A stretch of DNA of 64,000 nt from CANLBN01 sp050633825. GTDB lineage: Bacteria; Pseudomonadota; Gammaproteobacteria; Pseudomonadales; Cellvibrionaceae. This document shows positions 49,233 to 56,360 of this stretch, one piece after another. The stretch is taken from NCBI GenBank assembly GCA_050633825.1, contig JBOEHG010000020.1, positions 82,127-146,126 of the forward strand, written 5' to 3'. Position numbers and translations under genes: made by a program. Every line of letters begins with the position of its first letter. Position 1 is the first letter of the stretch. The notes under the pieces were generated by a model, which was not told where the DNA came from, ran no database searches, and worked only from the letters and a program-made list of their open reading frames with translations.

Positions 49233-50417
49233 ATGTCGGAAGAACAATTAAAAAAATCATCACCCTCTTTCTTTAATAACCCCAGAAATAGATCCATTAT
49301 CTATCAGATATTGTTATTTATTGGTTTGGGTTATTTTTTCTATACGATAGTCAACAATACCTTAATTAATATGGATGAACGAGGGATTAAAAGCGGTTTT
49401 GGCTTTTTATCCACGACATCTGGTTTTGACATCTTAATGTCTTTGGTCCCCTATGATGCAACGTATACTTACGCGCACACCTTTTTAGTGGGGCTATTAA
49501 ATACCATTTTGGTATCTATAGTTGGTATTATTCTAGCGACTATTGTTGGCTTTATTGTTGGTATTGCCTATTTTTCTCAAAATTGGCTCATCAAAAAATT
49601 ATCCATTATTTATGTAGAAATTTTTCGGAATATCCCGTTATTACTGCAAGTGTTCTTTTGGTATGGGGCGGTATTGGCTGCTCTTCCAAGTGCGCGCGAG
49701 AGCATGAGTTTGGGGGATGTTGTTTTCCTCAATATCAAAGGACTATTTTTTCCGGGGCTTATCGGCGAATCCGGCTCGGGTATTGTCTATGGCTCTATTG
49801 CTGTTGCCATTGGCGCCATTATATTTTTAAAACGTTGGGCCAGAAAACGTCAAGATTTGACAGGTGAGCAGTTCCCTGTGCTCTATGCCAGTTTAGGTTT
49901 ATTGTTTGGTTTACCGTTATTGGCATTATTGGTTACCGGTTTTCCTTTTGTATGGGATATGCCCGCGTTAAAAGGTTTCAATTTTAAAGGTGGCATTAGT
50001 GTTATCCCTGAGTTAATGGCGCTGGCATTGGCGCTGACAATCTATACTGGGGCATTTATTGCTGAAGCGGTAAGAGCCGGTGTTCAGTCTGTTCCCCATG
50101 GCCAAACTGAAGCGGCAAGAAGTGTCGGTTTAAGAGAAAACCGAATAATGACCTTAATTATTGTTCCGCAAGCGATGCGAGTTATCGTCCCTTTGTTGAA
50201 TAGTGAATACCAAAGTTTGGTGAAAAATTCTACCTTGGCAACAGCAATAGGTTATCCAGACTTGTTTAATGTATTTGTAGGAACATCTCTCAATCAAACA
50301 GGCCAAGCGATTGAAATCATTTTTACGACTATGGCAGTTTACCTGTTGGTCAACATGATTATATCGTTTGTGATGAACCGCTTTAATAGCGGTGTCGCCT
50401 TAACGGAAAGGAAATAG
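49233..50417 (+). CDS. aapQ: General L-amino acid ABC transporter permease AapQ
   Basis: 394 residues from the ATG at 49233; an upstream in-frame start at 49179 adds 18 unlike residues. About eight transmembrane helices, with the EAA-type cytoplasmic loop VPHGQTEAARSVGLRENRIM which contacts the ATPase. The long region between helices is typical of AapQ/BztB rather than the short HisQ type. Paired with AapM as the membrane channel. Two GTTATAA copies (49194-49210) precede it. Confidence 0.93.
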   Translation: MSEEQLKKSSPSFFNNPRNRSIIYQILLFIGLGYFFYTIVNNTLINMDERGIKSGFGFLSTTSGFDILMSLVPYDATYTYAHTFLVGLLNTILVSIVGIILATIVGFIVGIAYFSQNWLIKKLSIIYVEIFRNIPLLLQVFFWYGAVLAALPSARESMSLGDVVFLNIKGLFFPGLIGESGSGIVYGSIAVAIGAIIFLKRWARKRQDLTGEQFPVLYASLGLLFGLPLLALLVTGFPFVWDMPALKGFNFKGGISVIPELMALALALTIYTGAFIAEAVRAGVQSVPHGQTEAARSVGLRENRIMTLIIVPQAMRVIVPLLNSEYQSLVKNSTLATAIGYPDLFNVFVGTSLNQTGQAIEIIFTTMAVYLLVNMIISFVMNRFNSGVALTERK

Positions 50418-50426
50418 GAGCCTATT

Positions 50427-51527
50427 ATGAGAGAGTTTAAACCATTACCTGCACAGCCAGCCCCTATTGAAACTGTTGGGCCAGTAGCCTGGATAAAGGG
50501 CAATTTGTTTTCATCTATACCCAATTCGATAGTCACTATTGTTATCGCATGGTTGTTAATTAGCTTAGTTCCTCCCTTACTTGACTGGATGTTTTTCTCT
50601 GCCAATTGGGCGGGGGCTGAACAAGCAGCCTGTGTTAAAGACGGAGCTTGTTGGGTATTTGCTAAAGTTTGGATGAAATCATTTTTCTATAATACCTATC
50701 CAGATGGAAGTTTGTGGCGCGTTAATTTAGTTTTACTATTGTTGTTTGCTGTGATCGCAGCGCCTAATTTATTGCCAAAAGAATCAAGAAATAAACTGGG
50801 TGTCCCTTTACTGTTAATTTATCCTTTGATTGGTATTGCTATTCTTGATGGCCGTTTACTCGGTTTAGAGTATGTCAGTACAGATGCTTGGGGTGGATTT
50901 TCACTTAATATTTTTCTTGCTGCAATTAGTATTATCGTTGCTTTTCCTTTGAGCTTCTTGTGGGCGTTGGGTAGACGTTCTGATATGGCTTTTGCCAGAA
51001 GTATTTGTGTATTGCTTATTGAATTCTTCCGTGGAGTTCCGGTGTTGGCTTTGTTCTTTATGGGCTCGGTTATGCTGCCGTTGTTTTTCCCTCAAGGAAT
51101 AAACCCTGATAAATTGTTAAGAGTATGGATTGTATTAACATTGTTTATGTCAGGCTATATGGCAGAGGTATTTCGTGGTGGATTCCAAGCGATTCCTCAA
51201 GGACAGTATGAGGCGGCGGATTCTTTAGGTTTGAGCTATTGGCAAAAAACGATGCTCATTATCTTTCCGCAAGTTATTAAGGTCTCTATGCCTAATATTT
51301 TAGCGACCTTTGTAATGTTGTTTAAAAATACCACTTTCTTGTTGATTATCTCCATCCCTGAGATGTTGTTGTCGGTGCAAACGGCTTTGACTAATTCCAG
51401 TTGGCTGGGTGGTCATGCAACAGAAGGTTATATTTTGGTGGCTGCAGTATTTTGGATTTGTTGTTTTAGCATGTCCATGCTCAGTTCTTCTATCGAGCGT
51501 AAACTCGATACCGGCCATAAAAAATAA
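50427..51527 (+). CDS. aapM: General L-amino acid ABC transporter permease AapM
   Basis: 366 residues, starting 9 bases after aapQ. About eight transmembrane helices; the EAA loop reads IPQGQYEAADSLGLSYWQK, and the permease core ALGRRSDMAFARSICVLLIE. Belongs to the AapM/BztC group and forms the heterodimeric channel with AapQ. Confidence 0.93.
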   Translation: MREFKPLPAQPAPIETVGPVAWIKGNLFSSIPNSIVTIVIAWLLISLVPPLLDWMFFSANWAGAEQAACVKDGACWVFAKVWMKSFFYNTYPDGSLWRVNLVLLLLFAVIAAPNLLPKESRNKLGVPLLLIYPLIGIAILDGRLLGLEYVSTDAWGGFSLNIFLAAISIIVAFPLSFLWALGRRSDMAFARSICVLLIEFFRGVPVLALFFMGSVMLPLFFPQGINPDKLLRVWIVLTLFMSGYMAEVFRGGFQAIPQGQYEAADSLGLSYWQKTMLIIFPQVIKVSMPNILATFVMLFKNTTFLLIISIPEMLLSVQTALTNSSWLGGHATEGYILVAAVFWICCFSMSMLSSSIERKLDTGHKK

Positions 51528-51555
51528 ATAGAAATAGTTTGAAGAGGATTATCTT

Positions 51556-52329
51556 GTGAGTTTAGAAAATCAATCAGCTGCATCCGAAAATGATAAAGAC
51601 GTTATCGTTATTAAAGACCTCAATAAGTGGTACGGTAACTTTCATGTGCTAAAAGATATTAACCTGACAGTTAAGAAGGGTGAAAAAATCGTTATCTGTG
51701 GGCCTTCGGGTTCTGGTAAATCAACGATGATTCGTTGCATTAACCGATTGGAAGAGTTTCAGCGCGGCTCTTTAGTTGTCAATGGCGTAGAAATGATTGA
51801 CGATGTGAAGAATATTGAAACTATTCGCCGTGAAGTCGGTATGGTATTCCAGCACTTTAATTTATTTCCGCACCTAACGATTTTGGATAATCTAACCTTG
51901 GGGCCGATTTGGGTGCAGAAAAAACCAAAAGCTGAGGCTGAAGCGACGGCAATGAAATACCTTGAAAGGGTAAAAATTCCTGATCAAGCTCTTAAATTTC
52001 CGGGACAGCTATCAGGTGGGCAGCAACAGCGTGTTGCTATTGCACGTTCACTTTGTATGTCTCCAGAAATTATGTTGTTCGATGAGCCAACATCTGCACT
52101 TGACCCTGAAATGATTAAAGAAGTGCTGGACGTTATGGTCGAACTTGCTCAGGAAGGTATGACGATGTTGTGTGTAACTCATGAAATGGGTTTTGCCAAG
52201 AAAGTCGCTGACCGCGTTATCTTTATGGATGCGGGTGAAATTGTTGAGCAAAATACACCTGAAGAGTTATTTAATAACCCACAAACTGATCGCCTGCAAT
52301 TATTCTTGAGCCAGATACTGGATCACTAA
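51556..52329 (+). CDS. aapP: General L-amino acid ABC transporter ATP-binding protein AapP
   Basis: 257 residues from a GTG at 51556. Walker A GPSGSGKS (49-56), Q-loop VFQHFNLFPHLT, signature LSGGQQQR, Walker B LFDEPTSALDPE and H-switch VTHEMGFA are all intact, so it should be an active polar amino acid transport ATPase. Last gene of aapJQMP. Confidence 0.96.
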   Translation: MSLENQSAASENDKDVIVIKDLNKWYGNFHVLKDINLTVKKGEKIVICGPSGSGKSTMIRCINRLEEFQRGSLVVNGVEMIDDVKNIETIRREVGMVFQHFNLFPHLTILDNLTLGPIWVQKKPKAEAEATAMKYLERVKIPDQALKFPGQLSGGQQQRVAIARSLCMSPEIMLFDEPTSALDPEMIKEVLDVMVELAQEGMTMLCVTHEMGFAKKVADRVIFMDAGEIVEQNTPEELFNNPQTDRLQLFLSQILDH

Positions 52330-52364
52330 GCACTACCTCACTAAGTGCTAGCTCAAATATGAAC

Positions 52365-52402
52365 GCATTGATGGCATAAGACAATAACTTATGCTTCAAT
52401 GC
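52365..52402. repeat. Long interrupted hairpin between aapP and the TrmB-like gene
   Basis: GCATTGA-TG-GCATAAG (52365-52380) pairs with CTTATGC-T-TCAATGC (52388-52402): two 7-bp stems with a small bulge and a 7-base loop. No T tract follows, so it is more likely an mRNA-stabilising or weak terminator structure. Its right arm overlaps the first possible ATG of the next gene (52399). Confidence 0.6.
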
Positions 52403-53079
52403 GCCTCATGAGCTTTACCCCATCTAAAATTATCACATCATCACAGCAAGGTATTCACAGTAACCTCGAACAGGTTGTTGGCAAACACCTTACCCATAGC
52501 TATCGCAAACCTATTACGGACTATAATCAACACGCTTTTGATAAGGCGCGCGACTATTGGAATAAGCTTGAGCAGCCCAGTGTTATCCTTGATAGTGCCT
52601 GTGGTACAGCAGAAAGTACGCGATTTCTCTCTACTCAATATAAAGATTCATTGGTTATTGGCTTGGACCAATCAGCTAAGCGTTTAGCGAATAGTCAAAA
52701 TGAAAGCTTAGCGGAAAATGCAATCTTACTACGTTGTGACTGCACAGACTTTTGGCGTTTAGCTCAGCAAACTAAGTGGTTATTTGAAAAACATTATTTG
52801 CTTTATCCAAACCCATATCCCAAGCCGCCACATTTTCAGCGGCGTTGGCATGGCCACCCTGCGTTTCCTAGTTTGCTTGCGATTAGTCAGAAAATAGAGT
52901 TAAGAACAAATTGGCGGCTTTATGCTGAGGAGTTTGTTGTTGCTTTAAAAATAGCGGGGTACCAAGCGATGTTCAATCAGTACTTCAGTGATACTGCTAT
53001 TACAGCATTCGAACGAAAGTATCAGCTCAGTGAGCACCCTTTATGGCAGGTATCTTGTCAAATTGTTGCTGGTAAGTAA
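52399..53079 (+). CDS. TrmB-like SAM-dependent methyltransferase, divergent
   Basis: 226 residues (or 223 from the ATG at 52408, which the upstream hairpin leaves free). A Rossmann SAM site is seen at VILDSACGTAESTRFL and a TrmB-like block at LLYPNPYPKPPHFQRRWHGH, analogous to the DPWPKxRHxKRR block of tRNA m7G46 methyltransferase. The motif is altered, so this is likely a paralogue of unknown target rather than the main TrmB. It is convergent with the next gene, 12 bases away. Confidence 0.8.
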   Translation: MRLMSFTPSKIITSSQQGIHSNLEQVVGKHLTHSYRKPITDYNQHAFDKARDYWNKLEQPSVILDSACGTAESTRFLSTQYKDSLVIGLDQSAKRLANSQNESLAENAILLRCDCTDFWRLAQQTKWLFEKHYLLYPNPYPKPPHFQRRWHGHPAFPSLLAISQKIELRTNWRLYAEEFVVALKIAGYQAMFNQYFSDTAITAFERKYQLSEHPLWQVSCQIVAGK

Positions 53080-53091
53080 GCGCTGTACCTT

Positions 53092-53907
53092 TTACATTCT
53101 TGCTCTAAAGTGTAGGTGGGTAGCCTCGTTCTTATTGTCAATGAGGCCAAGGATGTCATTGCTAATTAATGGGTCGTCAGTTTCATACAAGTGGCAATTC
53201 TTTAATGCTCGCAATATCTCGATCGACTTCCCTAAATATTCCAATACAACACGTGTGCAGCATGGAACCCTTTCGCTGTTCGATGATACTCCTAAGCGAA
53301 GGCCTGTTAAATAATTAACTTTATTGTTGAATGAAGGGTATAAAATAGTTTGCGTAATTTCATTACCCACCATGGATTCGAAATCATTCATAAAGATTCG
53401 ATCGCTTAAGCAGTGCATCATGCCAAAATATTTACAATAAAAAGTCGCTTTCTGGTTTTTCTCACCGACTCTTTCGGTTCGTTGGTAGTAAACTTTTCCG
53501 TCTTTTTGTTCGATACATATTAAAGTCTTGAGAATCTTCCCTGGAAAGGTCATTGAATAGTAATATTCATAATAGTAGCCAAGATATTTTTCTACTTGTT
53601 GGCTGTTTTGTTGTTCTAATGTTGATAAATGAGTCTGTTCTAATGAAGTGCTATGGGTATCTGGTGTTGTATTCTCGCTGACCGGCTGCACTAAGTGTTT
53701 AAACTCTTCATGAGAGCAATGGATTTCCTGTTCAGATACACCAAAAAAACTACATATTTGGCGAAGCGTGTTGGGTGATGGGCGGCTGCGCCCATTTAAA
53801 TACCGATTAAATTGGGAGCGATTAAAATCCAGCCTGCGACACACATCGGCTATCGATCGATAGTAACTGCACAATAATCGTAGGTTTAAACAAAAATCGT
53901 TTTGCAT
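53092..53907 (-). CDS. XRE-type transcriptional regulator with C-terminal sensor domain
   Basis: 271 residues from the ATG at 53907 after AAGGA; a GTG 12 bases upstream is the only alternative. The helix-turn-helix IADVCRRLDFNRSQFNRYLN with GRSRPSPNTLRQIC lies at about 17-55. The remainder (about 100-271), including YYEYYYSMTFPGKILKTLIC and a track of basic and aromatic residues, is an effector domain I cannot name. No adjacent operon clearly belongs to it. Confidence 0.8.
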   Translation of the reverse strand: MQNDFCLNLRLLCSYYRSIADVCRRLDFNRSQFNRYLNGRSRPSPNTLRQICSFFGVSEQEIHCSHEEFKHLVQPVSENTTPDTHSTSLEQTHLSTLEQQNSQQVEKYLGYYYEYYYSMTFPGKILKTLICIEQKDGKVYYQRTERVGEKNQKATFYCKYFGMMHCLSDRIFMNDFESMVGNEITQTILYPSFNNKVNYLTGLRLGVSSNSERVPCCTRVVLEYLGKSIEILRALKNCHLYETDDPLISNDILGLIDNKNEATHLHFRARM

Positions 53908-54038
53908 TGAATCCTTCACTTATAACGTCTTTTAGCGGGTAGCACCGACTAGCACCATTGGGTGCTTATTATACAAATTAATAAGCCTCTATCGATTGAA
54001 ATTTCATTGATGGGTATTGATAAATACAATCGAAAGCA

Positions 54039-54383
54039 CTATTGCTTTAGTGCTTTGAGCCGATGTCCCACACTGGCAATAGCTTCTATTGCGGGCTTTA
54101 ACTCTTTTCCCAGTTCGGTCAATGAGTACTCTACGGTTGGCGGAGAAGTCGGCATGACCTTGCGGTTGATAACGCCTTCTAATTCTAGCTTCTTTAATCG
54201 ATCTGTTAACACCTTAGGGGAGATACCCTGTACATCCTTTTTTAATTCGCTAAAGCGTCGTGGGTGTTCGCTTAAGTACCAAATAATATTGGGTGTCCAT
54301 GCGCCACCAATTACACTCAAGCATTCGGTTAAGGCACATTTTTCTGGAGGAGGAGCAACCTTGTTTTTCCGCTGTTTAATCAT
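54039..54383 (-). CDS. HxlR-family transcriptional regulator
   Basis: 114 residues. The winged helix CALTECLSVIGGAWTPNIIW followed by YLSEHPRRFSELKKDVQGIS and PTVEYSLTELGKEL is diagnostic. HxlR proteins are thiol, aldehyde or quinone sensors. It is divergent from the nitronate monooxygenase/GST pair, with palindromic sites between, so it likely represses that pair and itself. Confidence 0.93.
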   Translation of the reverse strand: MIKQRKNKVAPPPEKCALTECLSVIGGAWTPNIIWYLSEHPRRFSELKKDVQGISPKVLTDRLKKLELEGVINRKVMPTSPPTVEYSLTELGKELKPAIEAIASVGHRLKALKQ

Positions 54384-54472
54384 CGTACAGTTAACCTGTT
54401 TTTTTCATCGTTTTCCGACAAGCTGACGGAAAATAGGATAGTAAGTTACCAAAAAGAAAGCCATAAATGAAG

Positions 54473-54503
54473 TTACTTTTAGTAATTAGCTATACAAAAG
54501 TAA
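54473..54503. promoter_or_regulatory. Putative HxlR operator
   Basis: TTACTTTT (54473-54480) and AAAAGTAA (54496-54503) are an inverted pair 15 bases apart, and the left arm also starts TTACT-TTT-AGTAA (54473-54485), a perfect 5-3-5 palindrome. The site lies between the divergent HxlR and nitronate monooxygenase genes. Confidence 0.55.
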
Positions 54504-54555
54504 TTTAATGCGCATATTATAACTCCACTTTAGATATATTGATTAGGGGTTATTA

Positions 54556-55635
54556 ATGGCTTGGAATCAAAACAGATTTACCGACACTATTGGAATGGCT
54601 TACCCCATTATTCAAGGGCCCTTTGGTGGCGGCTTATCAACAGTTACATTAGTTGAAAAGGTTTCTAATATGGGTGGCTTAGGTTCCTATGGCGCCCACA
54701 TATTATCGCCAAATGAAATTAATAACTTAACTTTATCTATTCAGAAAAAAACAAATAAACCGTTTGCTATTAATTTATGGGTATCAGATCACGATCCTGA
54801 TGGACTTGAAATGAGTGAAACTGAGTTTGTGGATTATTTAGAATATTTTAAGCCCTTTTATGATGAGTTGGACCTTACTTATCCTACCTATCCCCAAAAG
54901 TATGCGGAACGTTATGAGGAGCAAGTTGAGGCTTTATTAGAAACGCCTCCACCGGTGTTTAGTTTTGTTTTTGGTATCCCGTCACAGCTTATTCTTAAGG
55001 AGTGTCGTAGAAAAAATATTATCACAATGGGTGCTGCGACAACGGTAGATGAGGCCCTTGCTATTGAAGAGGCCGGGGTTGATGTTGTACTTGTAACAGG
55101 TTTAGAGGCGGGAGGGCATCGTGTTTCGTTTCTAAAAAAAGCTGAAGATTCTTTAATGGAAATAACGCCCTTGTTACAACAGACGCTTAAGAAGGTAAGC
55201 ACTCCAGTGGTTGCCGCAGGGGGAATCTCTACAGTTGACGATATTGATGCGGTACTGTCATTGGGCGCCGAAGGTGTTCAAATTGGTACTGCTTTTTTGG
55301 CTTGTCAAGAGTCGGGAGCGAGTGCTATGCACCGCCAAATGATTTTGAGTGATGATGCAAAAAATACTGTTCTCAGCCGTGCATTCACAGGTCGGTTAGC
55401 ACGTTTTATTCAAAATGAATTTATTGAGATTGTTAATAACTCAGTAAACTTACCTCTTCCTTTTCCTATACAGAGTTTTTTTACCGCACCTTTAAAGAAA
55501 GCTTCCGCAGAATCATTTATTAAAAAATTTGGTTCTTACTATGCAGGGCAAGGGGCGCCAAAGCTATCACATGAAAATGTTACTGATTTAATGAATTCCT
55601 TCATAGAGGGAATGAATAATTTGAAATCCAATTAA
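54556..55635 (+). CDS. Nitronate monooxygenase / 2-nitropropane dioxygenase family protein
   Basis: 359 residues, FMN-binding TIM barrel. YPIIQGPFGGGLSTVTLVEK, MGGLGSYGAHIL, GLEAGGHR (catalytic His region) and GGISTVDDIDAVLSLGAEGV for FMN phosphate binding are typical. It oxidises alkyl nitronates with O2; some members act on quinones or fatty acids instead. It is divergent from an HxlR regulator and 20 bases before a GST gene, a pattern of electrophile detoxification. Confidence 0.9.
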   Translation: MAWNQNRFTDTIGMAYPIIQGPFGGGLSTVTLVEKVSNMGGLGSYGAHILSPNEINNLTLSIQKKTNKPFAINLWVSDHDPDGLEMSETEFVDYLEYFKPFYDELDLTYPTYPQKYAERYEEQVEALLETPPPVFSFVFGIPSQLILKECRRKNIITMGAATTVDEALAIEEAGVDVVLVTGLEAGGHRVSFLKKAEDSLMEITPLLQQTLKKVSTPVVAAGGISTVDDIDAVLSLGAEGVQIGTAFLACQESGASAMHRQMILSDDAKNTVLSRAFTGRLARFIQNEFIEIVNNSVNLPLPFPIQSFFTAPLKKASAESFIKKFGSYYAGQGAPKLSHENVTDLMNSFIEGMNNLKSN

Positions 55636-55655
55636 TATTGATAAAGGATACCACT

Positions 55656-56273
55656 ATGATATATAAACTTTACTATTCCCCCGGTGCTTGCTCTTTAGCG
55701 GTGCATGCAGTGCTTAATGAATTAGGCCAGCAAGTCGAACTAATTAACGCATCCGATGTTAACGATTTTGATAAGATCAGCCCAGCAGGGGTGGTACCTA
55801 TTTTAGATGACAATGGTGTTATTTTTCGTGAAGGGGCTGCAATTATGTTGCACCTTTTGGAAAGGCATAATAGTGAAATGCTTCCTGTTGATAAATCAAA
55901 GCGTGATCTTGCAATACAATGGTTAATGATGGCGAATGCTACCTTGCACCCAGAATATGGGAAGTTATTTTTTATCACTAAAAAGATTAATGATGAGACA
56001 CTAAAGCTCACTATGCTAGAGCAGCAATCAAAAGTAATAGAAAAATTGTGGAAAGGAATCGATCAGCAGCTATCAAAAACACTTTATGTTACAGGTGATA
56101 CATTGTCAGCTGCTGATTTTATGATAGCAACTTATGCTAATTGGAATAACTATTTTCCAGTGCCTATTAGAATGGGAAGTCATGTAAAGCGTTTATTAGA
56201 AGATGTTAGTTCTCGGTCATCCTATCAGAAAGCATTGATGAATGAACAGGTTGAATACAAAATAGCTGCTTAA
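55656..56273 (+). CDS. Glutathione S-transferase (beta/GstB-like)
   Basis: 205 residues from the ATG at 55656, which follows AAAGGA by 6 bases; a TTG at 55638 is in frame but lacks the site. N-terminal thioredoxin-fold MIYKLYYSPGACSLAVHAVL with the beta-class SPGACS motif, and an all-helical C-terminal domain with LSAADFMIATYANW. It conjugates glutathione to electrophiles. Likely in the operon with the nitronate monooxygenase. Confidence 0.9.
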   Translation: MIYKLYYSPGACSLAVHAVLNELGQQVELINASDVNDFDKISPAGVVPILDDNGVIFREGAAIMLHLLERHNSEMLPVDKSKRDLAIQWLMMANATLHPEYGKLFFITKKINDETLKLTMLEQQSKVIEKLWKGIDQQLSKTLYVTGDTLSAADFMIATYANWNNYFPVPIRMGSHVKRLLEDVSSRSSYQKALMNEQVEYKIAA

Positions 56274-56300
56274 CATTCATTAGCATAATAAAGAATTGTA

Positions 56301-56337
56301 GGGCAGAACGTATAAATAACTATCTGCCCATTTTTTT
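56301..56337 (+). terminator. Terminator after the GST gene
   Basis: GGGCAGA (56301-56307) and TCTGCCC (56323-56329) form a 7-bp stem with a 15-base loop, followed by ATTTTTTT. It ends the nitronate monooxygenase-GST operon before the convergent gcvP. Confidence 0.75.
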
Positions 56338-56360
56338 GGTCTTTTTTTAATGCAGTTTTT

